DNA from: Cellvibrio sp. 79
GTDB lineage: Bacteria > Pseudomonadota > Gammaproteobacteria > Pseudomonadales > Cellvibrionaceae
Reading direction: 5' to 3'
DNA: 64,000 nt
NCBI GenBank assembly: GCA_003056245.1
Contig: MVDH01000001.1
Coordinates: forward strand, 1,173,679-1,237,678
Below, piece by piece: positions 27,900 to 37,148 of this stretch. A program made the translations under genes and the position numbers. Position 1 is the stretch's first letter; each line of letters starts with the position of its first letter. Under the pieces are notes generated by a model. The model did no database searches, was not told where the DNA came from, and saw only the letters and a list, made by a program, of their open reading frames with translations.

Positions 27900-28601
27900 T
27901 GGGAGTTACCTCCACGAAAAAGATTTGCGTTAAATTCAAGAATTAGTTTCATGATTAGTCTCCGAAGAGCCTCCGTTCGATAGTGATTGGAAAAACTGAA
28001 TTGGTGCATCCTGCTTGTTACCGCAGGTATTTTTCTAATTGCGAAGTCGGACTGCTGATGGTGCGGTGTTTTTGGCTGTTTTTATAAAAACCGTGGTCGA
28101 TAAAAAAAACAGCCGATGACATACCGTTAGATATGATCCCGACGGAAGATAATTTTAAATATTGTATGCTTATATGGATATTGGGTATTTTGCCAAATGC
28201 TCGTGTTTAGCAGACTGGTTCTTAAAATTGATAATACGAGGTAATTTTTTTTGAACTGGTTCTACTATTTATCTGCCACGCACGATCAACGTATATTGCC
28301 AGGAAAAATTTATTTGTATTTTAAAATTTCAATGCAGTTTTTTGTTTTTAAATACAATCTATTTTTTACTTGTACCGCCATAAGTAATTGAAATCATCGT
28401 ATTTCAATCCATGCTACTTCAACCTGAGCAGGGTGCTAGGCAAACTAATATGATTGGCGACTTACAGCGTGGCTTTTAAAAAAATAGAAAAAGTTGTGCA
28501 AGGGAGGGCTGCTTGAGCAGAGATTAAATTTTGGTTAATAGCGCACTCAAATCAAAATGGAGCTCGCATCCATTAATGCGAACTCCATATATGGAAGAAG
28601 T
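27900..28601. other. Long AT-rich upstream region of the GH11-esterase gene
   Basis: About 700 bases with no gene recognised. It holds the leader and promoter of the leftward fusion gene. The hairpin at 28557-28588 closes the esterase gene at 28602. Very AT-rich around 28140-28350. Confidence 0.45.
28557..28588 (-). terminator. Terminator of the esterase gene
   Basis: Inverted repeat atggag-ctcgcat / atgcga-actccat with a mismatch bulge, followed on the minus strand by TTTTGATTT. It lies 14 bases past the stop codon of the gene at 28602-29534. Confidence 0.6.
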
Positions 28602-29534
28602 CTAGTGTTGCAGGAATTTATTGACTTCAAGCCAATACATAAACGCATCAAACCATTTGTTGCTGGTGCGGTCAGGATTGCCTAAACCAAAACCATGTCC
28701 ACCGTTTTGGTATAGGTGGAGTTCCACAGGAATCTTGGCGTCATACCATGATTTTATTAGGCCGGTTTCACCGTGAAACAGGAAGTCATCAACCGCAATA
28801 GCAACAAACATAGGTGGGGCATTTTTCGGAACTGCAACGGCATCCATACCGCCGTATATAGGTGCAATAAAAGCCAGGTTTACTTTTTTCGATTGCAGGG
28901 TAGTGGCCATGGTTAAGCCGGCTCCTGCAGAAAAACCCATCATGCCGATTTTCTTCATATCGACATTCCATTCTTTAGCGCGGCTCTTGATCAATGCATA
29001 GGCTGCTTCGGCATCTTCCAGTTGGTTCTCAAGATTGCCACCTGGTCTTTTAGGCGGCGTTGTTTTATCGCCAGAGTTTTTTGCTGCCTCGGCAAAGCGC
29101 TGGTTCATTTGCGTTTCAAATGCTTCCAGGGTTCCTGCTGTAGGCTGCAATCGATATTTCAAGACAAAGGCATTGATACCGCGAGCGGCTAGCGCTTGAG
29201 CAACCTCCCAACCTTCATTGCCCATCGACAGCCACATAAATCCGCCGCCTGGTGCGACTATCACACTGGTACCGTTTGCTTTTGCGGGATCAGCAAGGAA
29301 AGGAGTTAGTGTGGCTTTTGAAATATTTCTCGCCATAGGATCACCCCATTGGCGAAACCATGATTCCTTTTCCGGTTGATTTTCAACACCGCCTGTATTC
29401 AATGGAATGGCACCGGGTTCTTGCGGCGCATCTATCGGATACATTTTTCCGTCCTGGGCAAACGCTGTGGTACTGGCGATCCAAATGATTGTCGATGCAA
29501 TTAGTTTTAAAGGAATAGTCGATTGCCAATGCAT
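28602..29534 (-). CDS. Secreted alpha/beta hydrolase (probable carbohydrate esterase)
   Basis: 310 residues with a signal peptide ending near TTAFA. Fold features: VIVAPGGGFMWLSMGNEGWEVAQALAARGINAFVLKYRL (oxyanion-loop glycines, residues 91-129), the nucleophile in GMMGFSAGAGLTMA (Ser near 202), Asp in VAIAVDDFLF near 251 and His in NGGHGFGLG near 283. This layout matches the BD-FAE/acetyl-xylan esterase type hydrolases found in xylan loci. The substrate is probably acetyl or feruloyl groups on xylan. Divergent from the GH16 gene, with 524 bases between them. Confidence 0.8.
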   Translation of the reverse strand: MHWQSTIPLKLIASTIIWIASTTAFAQDGKMYPIDAPQEPGAIPLNTGGVENQPEKESWFRQWGDPMARNISKATLTPFLADPAKANGTSVIVAPGGGFMWLSMGNEGWEVAQALAARGINAFVLKYRLQPTAGTLEAFETQMNQRFAEAAKNSGDKTTPPKRPGGNLENQLEDAEAAYALIKSRAKEWNVDMKKIGMMGFSAGAGLTMATTLQSKKVNLAFIAPIYGGMDAVAVPKNAPPMFVAIAVDDFLFHGETGLIKSWYDAKIPVELHLYQNGGHGFGLGNPDRTSNKWFDAFMYWLEVNKFLQH

Positions 29535-30058
29535 AAAGTTATCTCCTGATATTAATTTTTTTGAGGCAAAGCTATAGCGCCATTTTTGACGGAGTCCGGG
29601 ATATAGCTTTTATGAGTGCTTGTACAAAGCCCGCTGCTTTTGGTTTAGTTTTTACGTCGTTATTTGTACAAAAAATGGGAGTGTTTGCTTTTTATATTTT
29701 TACGCTGAAAATCGTTATCCAATGGGACTAAAGGTAAATACATCCATCATTACGATAATCTGGAAAATATTATATTACAATTTTTGATGCAGGCTATGGC
29801 TAATCAGATAAAAGTGAGCTGCTGCCGAGTAAAGAATTCTTAAGTTGTGTAGAAACTACGGCCAGGGTCTGCTTACCCGCGTTCATTTTAATCTCCTTTG
29901 TTACCAGTCCCATTATCCCCGCGAAAACGTGACGGGATATTCCCACTGTTTTGCAAAAGTGGGACAAAACAAACATCGATTTTTTTGTAAATTCATTGTG
30001 CCCTCGCGGTCAGACAATATATTCATATTCACTCCACAATAAACATAAGGAGTACATC
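29535..30058. other. Divergent promoter region between esterase and GH16 genes
   Basis: No gene seen. It contains a tcccact / agtggga hairpin at about 29940-29963 and several short inverted pieces, possible operator sites for the two divergent carbohydrate genes. Confidence 0.4.
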
Positions 30059-31555
30059 ATGTTTAACAAGCGATCTATTTATCTCCTGATAACCACTCTG
30101 TGTATTGCAATGCTCAATGCCGGCTTTGCTGCTGCAAAACCTTACAAAGGTGCAGAAATTTACAGTGCGGAAGCGACAAAATATGGCCGCTATGTGATGC
30201 GTATGCGCATGGCGGAAGGCAGCGGATTGCTCTCGACTTTCTTTACGTACAAAAATGGTTCTGAAGTATCAGGTGCGGTGTGGGAAGAAATTGACATTGA
30301 GGTATTGGGAAAGAATGACGCCTATCAGATGCAAAGTAACATCATCGTGGGGGCGCCACGCCAAACGACGGAAGGTTTGCATACTGCATCGCAATCCCTC
30401 GCCGATGATTACCATACTTACGCGTTGGAATGGACTCCGGATTATGTCGCCTGGTTTATTGATGGCCAGCAGGTAAGGAGAATTAACGGCAGTAATTTTG
30501 TGACTGGTCTGGTAAATCCCCAGAGTATGCGTTTCAACATTTGGGCATCGACTTCGGAATCCTGGGTCGGGGCATTTAATCCTTCGATCCTGCCGGTTTA
30601 CCAATTTGTAAATTACATGGAGTATTACGCTTACAATACCAATTCGAAAACTTTCACATTGTCCTGGCGCGATGACTTTAATAATTTCGATACCAATCGC
30701 TGGAGTAAAGCGGATTGGACCTTTGACGGAAATTATGTGGATTTCGATCCTGCTAATGTTGTTATCCAAAACGGTACTTTAATCCTTGCATTGACGACAG
30801 AAAATGCCAAAGGTTTTTCCGGTACAGTTCCTGTCGATGGCAATGCCAGTAGCCGTTCAAGCAGCAGTGTCATTTCGAGTAGTCGATCCAGTAGCAGTAC
30901 TGGGACTAGCGCCAGCGCAGCTACCAGCAAGAGTAGCGTTATTAATTCATCCGTCGCGTCGAGTAATCCGAATACCACTGGTGGCCAATGTAATTGGTAC
31001 GGGACACTCTATCCATTGTGTGTGAATACGAGTAATGGGTGGGGTTATGAAAATAACAGGAGTTGTATTTCGCGTAGCACTTGTGTTTCACAACCGGCAC
31101 CATTTGGAATCATAGGCGCTACCAGCTCGGCTGCGTCCAGCTCGCCTGTTTCGAGTTCACCTGCCTCCAGTTCAATTCAAAGTTCCATCATTCCGTCATC
31201 GTCGAGTAGAAGCTCCATCAGCTCAACAGCATCTTCTACTGTCAGCTCAGTTAATACGAGTGGATTAAATTGCACGGCAAAAGTAGTCAATAATTGGGGT
31301 AGTGGATACCAATTGGATGTCGTTATCAATAATGGCAGAACTACCACCGTGACTGGATGGAATGTGACGCTAACCTTCAGCGAAAACCCGCAGCGTACCG
31401 GCGGTTGGAACGCAACTATTGGTGGCTCAGGTAATGTGGTGATGGCAAGCAACGTCAATTGGAATGCCACCATTGCACCGGGGCAATCTGTCAGTTTTGG
31501 TTTGCAGGGCAATCACGACGGTTCTTTTGTTGCGCCAGCCTGTAAAGTTAATTAA
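30059..31555 (+). CDS. Circularly permuted GH16 licheninase with CBM10 and CBM2
   Basis: 498 residues from the ATG at 30059 (aaggag upstream; the open frame extends further but lacks a start site). Signal peptide about 1-22. The GH16 domain (about 25-255) begins with KGAEIYSAEATKYGRYVMRMRM, has the active site EEIDIEVLG (Glu-Ile-Asp-Ile-Glu near 79-85), and ends with FTLSWRDDFNNFDTNRWSKA then NGTLILALT. In ordinary GH16 lichenases that last block is at the N-terminus. This order is the natural circular permutation known from the Fibrobacter succinogenes 1,3-1,4-beta-glucanase, to which the sequence is clearly similar. After Ser-rich linkers come CBM10 (307-343) and CBM2 (about 402-498). It hydrolyses mixed-linkage beta-glucan outside the cell. 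Confidence 0.9.
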   Translation: MFNKRSIYLLITTLCIAMLNAGFAAAKPYKGAEIYSAEATKYGRYVMRMRMAEGSGLLSTFFTYKNGSEVSGAVWEEIDIEVLGKNDAYQMQSNIIVGAPRQTTEGLHTASQSLADDYHTYALEWTPDYVAWFIDGQQVRRINGSNFVTGLVNPQSMRFNIWASTSESWVGAFNPSILPVYQFVNYMEYYAYNTNSKTFTLSWRDDFNNFDTNRWSKADWTFDGNYVDFDPANVVIQNGTLILALTTENAKGFSGTVPVDGNASSRSSSSVISSSRSSSSTGTSASAATSKSSVINSSVASSNPNTTGGQCNWYGTLYPLCVNTSNGWGYENNRSCISRSTCVSQPAPFGIIGATSSAASSSPVSSSPASSSIQSSIIPSSSSRSSISSTASSTVSSVNTSGLNCTAKVVNNWGSGYQLDVVINNGRTTTVTGWNVTLTFSENPQRTGGWNATIGGSGNVVMASNVNWNATIAPGQSVSFGLQGNHDGSFVAPACKVN

Positions 31556-31572
31556 GCATTCAATAACACCGG

Positions 31573-31619
31573 CAGTTTAATGATTGTCTGTCATGCACTA
31601 ACAGCCAATTATTAAACTG
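31573..31619. terminator. Long stem-loop between converging genes
   Basis: Inverted repeat cagtttaatgattg / caattattaaactg with one mismatch between the GH16 stop and the AraC stop. No clean T-run; probably a two-way terminator. Confidence 0.5.
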
Positions 31620-32766
31620 TAGCGGTGTAATTTTTTTTGATTGCTGTAGCCGATAATTTGCGAAATTCTGTTGGTGAGACACCCACCAATCGGCTGAAGA
31701 AACGGTGAAACGCTGATTTGCTGTTAAAGCCTGCCTGGGCATAAATCTCATTGATAGGCACGTTAAACAATTGCGTATCTGATAACAGCCTTTTGGCTTC
31801 ATTGATACGATAAAGGTTAACGTATTCATTAAAATTTACATGGAAGTGTTTGTTAATCAGTGCTGAAACGTCGCGGTAGGGAAGATTGATGTGCTCTGCC
31901 ATACGTTCAATATTCAAACGCGGATTGAGAAATAATTTTTCCACTTCCATGGAACGAATAATTTTTTCAATAATTTGGCTCTCTGTATTCAGTTCCGGAA
32001 ATATATTGCGCGAATCCACATTGATGGTAGACAACTGCTTATTGGTGTTTATAAGACTGTAGACCAGAAGTGCACTGATAATCCCGGAGGTTATGTAGTT
32101 GTCCAAAATACCAAACTTATCCGCAATAGATGCCCCCAGATAAAACCCGAGCAAATGGGTTCCCAATGACCATGCCCAATTAAACAAGGTTCCGCAGACT
32201 AAAATATCCAGCCACAAAATACCGGGTGAAGTGATTGAGGAATGTCTTTTAAAATGCTGGCGATGCTGATGCACTTTATGTGCAGCCATCAACGCATAAA
32301 TCAAGGGGATTATCTTGACTGAGTGCCATTCATAAATTGATAGAATTTGGTTCAACTTATCACTTGGTAAGTGCACATTGCCTGGGTCGTGACTGGTTAT
32401 GGCAAGTATTAGAAAATAAATAACAATAGGGGCCAGATGCACAACATCGAAAGATTCAACCTTATAACCTGGTGTGGCAACGGCGCACACATAACCGTAG
32501 AGCAGGGGGCCCTTTAGTAATAGCGAACTGAATAATATATAAGGAATAATGTGGCTATCTATTAGTGGGTGGATTTTTATCGCGGGTTGCCACAGCATCA
32601 ATACCGCACCTGCGCCAATCGCAATATCGATGAAAAAAATAAACAGGAAATATTTCGCTATCCGGTTTTTATCTGGATAGGAAAATTGAAAAATGGCCAG
32701 GAATAAACACAACGTGACGGTCATAAATAAAGCGACATCATGAATATTAAATAGGAAGAGTTTCAT
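31612..32766 (-). CDS. Membrane-anchored AraC-family regulator
   Basis: 384 residues. Residues 1-245 have about seven hydrophobic segments (for example DVALFMTVTLCLFLAIFQF, IIPYILFSSLLLKGPLLYGY, SGIISALLVYSLI), forming a membrane sensor. Residues 270-375 are an AraC DNA-binding domain with two HTHs: LNIERMAEHINLPYRDVSALINKHF and INEIYAQAGFNSKSAFHRFFSRLVGVSPTEFR. Such proteins bind DNA from the membrane in response to outside signals. Its place inside the xylanase cluster suggests it controls these genes in response to sugars; that is inference. Confidence 0.88.
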   Translation of the reverse strand: MKLFLFNIHDVALFMTVTLCLFLAIFQFSYPDKNRIAKYFLFIFFIDIAIGAGAVLMLWQPAIKIHPLIDSHIIPYILFSSLLLKGPLLYGYVCAVATPGYKVESFDVVHLAPIVIYFLILAITSHDPGNVHLPSDKLNQILSIYEWHSVKIIPLIYALMAAHKVHQHRQHFKRHSSITSPGILWLDILVCGTLFNWAWSLGTHLLGFYLGASIADKFGILDNYITSGIISALLVYSLINTNKQLSTINVDSRNIFPELNTESQIIEKIIRSMEVEKLFLNPRLNIERMAEHINLPYRDVSALINKHFHVNFNEYVNLYRINEAKRLLSDTQLFNVPINEIYAQAGFNSKSAFHRFFSRLVGVSPTEFRKLSATAIKKNYTATV

Positions 32767-32818
32767 GAGTAGTGATGAGAATTTTGTTATTCATAAATTA
32801 ATTGGATTGTTTTTTGAA

Positions 32819-32845
32819 AAGGGCAGACAATCCATGTCCGCCCTT
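32819..32845 (-). terminator. Hairpin after the GH11-CBM60 gene
   Basis: Strong stem aagggcagaca / tgtccgccctt with one mismatch. It is downstream of the leftward gene ending at 32885. T-run weak. Confidence 0.5.
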
Positions 32846-32884
32846 CATTCAGTGCGTATTAATGATAATGTTGATTAAACCAGA

Positions 32885-33988
32885 TTAAAGATTACCGTAA
32901 CCTATAGCGCCATTGCAGTGAAGCCATTCGCTGCCGCCATTGCCGCCGCCGCACGCATTATTTTGGTAAACACCGGTGTTATAAGTCTGTTGTTCAGATT
33001 GGCGAACAGAACCATTCACACTGATGTAATCAATTTGCACATCGCGATTGCCACCATCATTGGTGAATTCCACGAGGCTGCCACCTGATAAATTGGTAGT
33101 TGCAGTGTAATTATTGTAGCTGGTGGATAAGGTCCAGGTTTGCACTGCCTGGTTATTTACCTTGAGGGTAATACTTTCACCGCCGGCAGCTCCGCGTGCA
33201 CGTACCACGATGGTTTTGCTTCCGCCATTTGATGGTGATGAGCTTGAGCTACCGCCTCCATTATTGCCACCACCATTATTGTTGCCACCTTCGCTCACAG
33301 TGAGATCGGAACTACCATTACTTTGGTAGCCCTCCGTTGCCAATACCATGTAATTATGGTTGCCCAGATTCAGGCCTTTGCTTCTCCAGAAGTTTGCGTG
33401 GTTAGCAAAAGTTATCGTACCGGAAATATTTCCAAATCCTTTTTTAGGATTTCTCACGCTGAAGTATTGGTAAAAAGTTTGGTTGCCATCAATGGACGGT
33501 TGGTTAACACGTTGGCAACGACGAACGTTATAAGTCGCACCATCGCTTTGGAAACTACCGTAGTCAGTGCCACCGGAACAGCTGGCTGGATTGTATGAGC
33601 CGTAACTTTCAATTACGTAATATTCGATCAACGGGCTCCTGGTCCAGCCATACAGTGCGAGATAAGAATTTTGGCTGTTGCTTACACCGTAATAACCGGA
33701 ATAGCTCACCACTTTTGAACTGCTACCGGGATTCCAGCCTTTGCCTCCCACCCAATTGTTAGTGCCACTATTCCATTGGGATGCATAGCGACCACCGGAA
33801 TGTAATGTCATGGATGCATTGCCAGAATCTTTCCAAAATGAATAATAAAATCCATTGTTGGTGCCCGTTGAATTGCTAGTAAGCGTTTGTGCATTTACAG
33901 CAGATACACCTAATGCCGTCGCACAAATTAACGAAGAGAAGATGGCTTTTTTGATAATAGTTTTTTTACTGTTGATTAATGCTTTCAT
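32885..33988 (-). CDS. GH11 xylanase with CBM60
   Basis: 367 residues from the ATG at 33988, chosen over a longer frame because ggag lies just upstream and a signal peptide begins there (MKALINSKKTIIKK, hydrophobic core to about 33, ending VNA). GH11 domain at about 36-235: nucleophile Glu in [11 protein letters not shown] and acid/base Glu in [13 protein letters not shown] Gly/Asn/Ser linker (236-262) leads to CBM60 (263-367): TIVVRARGAAGGESITLKVN, NDGGNRDVQIDYISVNG, NNACGGGNGGSEWLHC. CBM60 binds xylan and related glycans through calcium. Extracellular endo-xylanase. Its GH11 domain is near-identical along much of its length to the one at 25554-27899. Confidence 0.93.
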   Translation of the reverse strand: MKALINSKKTIIKKAIFSSLICATALGVSAVNAQTLTSNSTGTNNGFYYSFWKDSGNASMTLHSGGRYASQWNSGTNNWVGGKGWNPGSSSKVVSYSGYYGVSNSQNSYLALYGWTRSPLIEYYVIESYGSYNPASCSGGTDYGSFQSDGATYNVRRCQRVNQPSIDGNQTFYQYFSVRNPKKGFGNISGTITFANHANFWRSKGLNLGNHNYMVLATEGYQSNGSSDLTVSEGGNNNGGGNNGGGSSSSSPSNGGSKTIVVRARGAAGGESITLKVNNQAVQTWTLSTSYNNYTATTNLSGGSLVEFTNDGGNRDVQIDYISVNGSVRQSEQQTYNTGVYQNNACGGGNGGSEWLHCNGAIGYGNL

Positions 33989-34434
33989 TATTAGACTCCA
34001 GGTTTTAGCCTTATTACCAATACTGCCGGTAGAGGAGTAAAGACTGATTAGTAGTGACTCTTTGTCGGACGACAACAGAGGTATTACCGAATTCCAGATA
34101 GGGGGCCATTGTTGTAATTAAATCGATCCGCAATTTCGATATTGGTTTGTCTACAGCAAGCTGCAGCAACTAAAACGCCAGAATATTTTTGTCACTTAAA
34201 ATTATTGCCTTGCATCCGTGACTAATAAATAAAAAAACAGGCGAGAGCGTTGCTCGTTTAAGCAGCCTGGAGTATTAACAACTGGTTTAACTGGCTCTTA
34301 TAGCGATGGTCTGCACAATGAGCGTTTAATGATTCAATGCTTATATTTTTTTGGAAATGAACCATAAAATTTATCGTTTAAAACCCTATCGATTTTATAT
34401 TTATTATTCTGTCGACGTTTCTTCAATAAATAAA
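33989..34434. other. Intergenic region
   Basis: Leader and promoter of the leftward GH11-CBM60 gene plus AT-rich sequence before the GntR gene. A short ctctcgc/gcgagag-like arm lies at 34241-34256. No gene seen. Confidence 0.4.
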
Positions 34435-35085
34435 CTACTTAAATAAGCTTGGATGGCATTTCACTGCCATATTGGCGTATTTCTCAAGGGTGTCGGAGAT
34501 TTCACAAATGGCCTTGATCGATTTATCAGGAGCACCGGCTAGCAGGCCATCAAGCACTTTGCCATACAGTTTGGCAATGGCGATATAATCCCCGCGGCGC
34601 CCTATGGACAACCTCAATGTTCTATCAATATTGAGCTTTTCTTTGAATATGATTTTATTTAAGCGCGGAAAACCATTTAACCCCGATACAGTAAGGTAAA
34701 AATGATGATCGGCCTTAAAGAAATCGGCATCTGAAAAAATATCACCACCTTCAAGGATTAATAGACTCTCCCTCAATTGGGTGACTGTCAGCTCTTTTTC
34801 GATGTGCTGCGCATGAACATCTTTTACCACTGCTATCAATACGGATCTAACGATAAAAATCGAATCCAGAATATTTGCCAGATCCAGCTTGCATATAGTG
34901 GTGCAACGTTGAGGAATAATTTGGACTAATTTATCCTGCGCTAATAAGTTGAATGCTTCGCGAACTTTTGACCTTGGTGTACCCAATTCTTTCGCTAGAT
35001 CCATCTCGGAAAAGTTTTTTCCCGGCGCATATTCCATGGACGCTATTTTGACTTTTATGAAATCGTAAATGGATAAATTTTGCAT
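34435..35085 (-). CDS. GntR-family (FadR/FCD type) regulator
   Basis: 216 residues. Winged HTH at about 1-68: FIKVKIASMEYAPGKNFSEMDLAKELGTPRSKVREAFNLLAQDKLVQIIPQRC. The FCD ligand domain follows (about 75-210): SIFIVRSVLIAVV, ADHHFYLTVSGLNGFPRL and a C-terminal helix. The Asp and His residues in HHFYL would bind metal and a small carboxylate. GntR/FCD proteins often control sugar-acid use (uronate, xylonate), so regulation of the neighbouring xylan enzymes or glucuronate use is plausible. Not shown here. Confidence 0.85.
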   Translation of the reverse strand: MQNLSIYDFIKVKIASMEYAPGKNFSEMDLAKELGTPRSKVREAFNLLAQDKLVQIIPQRCTTICKLDLANILDSIFIVRSVLIAVVKDVHAQHIEKELTVTQLRESLLILEGGDIFSDADFFKADHHFYLTVSGLNGFPRLNKIIFKEKLNIDRTLRLSIGRRGDYIAIAKLYGKVLDGLLAGAPDKSIKAICEISDTLEKYANMAVKCHPSLFK

Positions 35086-35641
35086 TTTATTTCCAGGTAA
35101 TAATTCTTATACGCGCCATTAAGCTGCAAAAAAATAATGCAGCATGTTTAAAAATATTTTCGATTTTCAACTAAAAAAACATACATCCTGTGTTCAAACT
35201 TAATTGCTGGGTTTATCTTTTGGTCAAAATTACTATAATTAAAACATACAATATTTTTATATGGGTTTCAACAAACCAAAAAAATAAATATGCCAAATTG
35301 ATAAACTAGTATGTTAGTAATACCAGAGTGATTTCGATTACATTCTGTTTTTAAAAGAAATTGTTTTCGATAAAAATTCGGGGAATTTATGCATTTAGTA
35401 AATAAGGTGTAAAAGCGCGTCTGATTTATTGTTTTGCGGAGGTAAGGAGAAAATTAATTATAAAAATTTCCAACAAATTTTATTTAATAAAGTGGTTTTA
35501 TAGCGTTGGGCGTATTTTTTAATACGGCGTTGTTACTTGCAGTTTGAAAATCCTTTTCCAAAAAGACAGCGCCCGTGCTCAAAAAATATGAGCACGGAAA
35601 TGGATACCCTTTAAAGCACCTTGCTTTTTTTAATAACCAGT
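35086..35641. other. AT-rich intergenic region
   Basis: No gene recognised. It holds the promoter of the leftward GntR gene. At 35567-35598 is gcccgtgctc / gagcacgga, a hairpin-like element downstream of the esterase and its post-stop reading frame. Confidence 0.4.
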
Positions 35642-35827
35642 TTAGCTTCTAAGCCAGGTGCCGTTTGCAGCGCAGGTCTCTGGGCTGGTTGACGTCCACG
35701 CCCACGTAATAGTTTTACATGGTGCTTTGCGCGAACCCCGGTCCTGATCACATCGGCAATTTATTGCACCCACTATTGAGTGATTGAATCCGGGCACGTT
35801 ACGGGCCGCAGGGTTAATGTTTTCGAC
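35642..35827 (-). pseudogene. In-frame open stretch after the esterase stop codon (possible lost C-terminal domain)
   Basis: Directly after the TAA at 35828-35830 the same frame stays open for 61 codons to a TAA at 35642. It has four Cys and a Thr/Ser/Trp-rich end (KTITWAWTSTSPETCAANGT), a composition like secreted carbohydrate-active proteins. It may be a C-terminal extension cut off by a point mutation, or chance. Confidence 0.35.
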
Positions 35828-36850
35828 TTACAATTTGAAAACATCATTCAGAAACTTAACCATATCGGTGACAGCAGGTTCGGAAAGATCTTTGAAGCAA
35901 CCTTTGTTGTAATCATTACATCCACTGTCCAAAAAACCGTGGCCTTTTCCTGAATATATTTTAAATTGCACGGGTTGTTGCAACTTTTTTAGCTGCTCTA
36001 CATACGCTGTTGCGCGCGCAGGAGTTGTGAGTTGGTCCAGCTCTCCAACCAATACAAATTGAGGTGGCAAGGCGTATTCTTTGTTGTTAACCAGATATTG
36101 GTTGGGGGACACCGCTTGATAATATTCAGGGTTATCTGCCAGATTAATTTTTTCACCAAACATTCTGCGTGGTGTTGCATTAGCCCATTTCCAGAATGGA
36201 TTTTGCGCGGTTTCAAAATTACCTTGTGCAACTTCAACAAGGCTGTACCCGGCGTAACTTAAAATAGCTGCCCGGATCTTCAAGCCATCTTTTTGTGAAA
36301 TTTCTTCAGCGGTCATGTCTTTAGGCAGATAAGTCGGCTTGAAGCGTAACGGTTGTTCATCAAAACCATCGCTCCCGAGATTGCGTCCGGCAACGGTTAT
36401 CATCGCTGCTAAATGTCCTCCAGCACTGTCACCAGTCACTGCGATTTTATCCGGATCACCGCCATAACGTTTTATATTGTTTTTAACCCAGACCATTGCT
36501 CCTAATGCGTCTTCGACAATTTCATTGACGGTGGTGGTGTTATTAATATCGGACAGCAACCGATAATTAACATTGACGGTGATAATGTCAGTGCGGGTTG
36601 CGATGGTGTTAGCCAAATCAGTCATAATGGATTTGTTGTTGAGCAACCAGCCGCCGCCGTGAAAAATTACCAACACCGGTTTTTGTTTGGTTTTAGTTGC
36701 AGGTATCGCGATATCCAACGTCAAATCAAAATTTTTGGGGCTGGCCCAAACAATATCCCGAAAATGTTTGATTTCATGATCCGCTAATACGGTGGAACAA
36801 AATGAAACAAAAAACAGAGTAATGACCGAATAAAAAGCAAAAGGACGCAT
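35828..36850 (-). CDS. Secreted HSL-type esterase
   Basis: 340 residues, signal peptide ending near STVLA. Typical hormone-sensitive-lipase family features: HGGGW (residues 64-68, oxyanion hole), GDSAGGHLAAM (nucleophile Ser near 142), Asp in LVGELDQLTTP near 278 and His in GKGHGFLDSG near 307. The two Cys in SGCNDYNKGC may form a disulfide, fitting a periplasmic or secreted enzyme. It probably removes acetyl or feruloyl groups from xylan or its fragments, judged from its place between xylanase genes. The substrate is not proven. Confidence 0.82.
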   Translation of the reverse strand: MRPFAFYSVITLFFVSFCSTVLADHEIKHFRDIVWASPKNFDLTLDIAIPATKTKQKPVLVIFHGGGWLLNNKSIMTDLANTIATRTDIITVNVNYRLLSDINNTTTVNEIVEDALGAMVWVKNNIKRYGGDPDKIAVTGDSAGGHLAAMITVAGRNLGSDGFDEQPLRFKPTYLPKDMTAEEISQKDGLKIRAAILSYAGYSLVEVAQGNFETAQNPFWKWANATPRRMFGEKINLADNPEYYQAVSPNQYLVNNKEYALPPQFVLVGELDQLTTPARATAYVEQLKKLQQPVQFKIYSGKGHGFLDSGCNDYNKGCFKDLSEPAVTDMVKFLNDVFKL

Positions 36851-36942
36851 TGTTATTTTTCCTATTTTAATTGCCAGATTCTTATGTTTATTAGTCTGTT
36901 TTCAGGTCAATGGATGCCACTGCAACAGATCATGTTGTCATC

Positions 36943-36968
36943 GAAAAAAGCCCGACACGGGTCGGGCA
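36943..36968 (-). terminator. Rho-independent terminator
   Basis: On the minus strand GCCCGAC-CCGT-GTCGGGC followed by TTTTTT. It follows the feruloyl-esterase gene and the decayed fragment at 36998. Confidence 0.85.
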
Positions 36969-36997
36969 AAGCTCACAGGAAATATTGCCAATTTTCA

Positions 36998-37110
36998 TCA
37001 GAACTGTTTGATAAAATTCCAGGCTTCTACAGGAATCCAGCTTCAGGCTGACCTGCATCGTGTTGCGATGGCCAATGGCCACCATCAAATGCACACCAGC
37101 GCTCCGAAGA
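36998..37110 (-). pseudogene. Decayed second esterase C-terminus
   Basis: On the minus strand one frame reads ERWCAFDGGHWPSQHDAGQP and a shifted frame then reads SWIPVEAWNFIKQF and stops. This parallels VVWCSFNGGHTQPS and SSGAWNFFNRF at the end of the feruloyl esterase just upstream (37149-38840). It is a remnant of a related esterase with one frameshift and no body. Confidence 0.65.
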
Positions 37111-37148
37111 GCGCTATTTTTACCACTATTGCCTTCGCCTCACGGCAA

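Noticed and set aside
35828-35830. Stop codon after the esterase as selenocysteine or programmed readthrough
   Set aside because: It is TAA, not TGA, and no SECIS-like hairpin or known readthrough context is visible. Loss of a tail by mutation is simpler.
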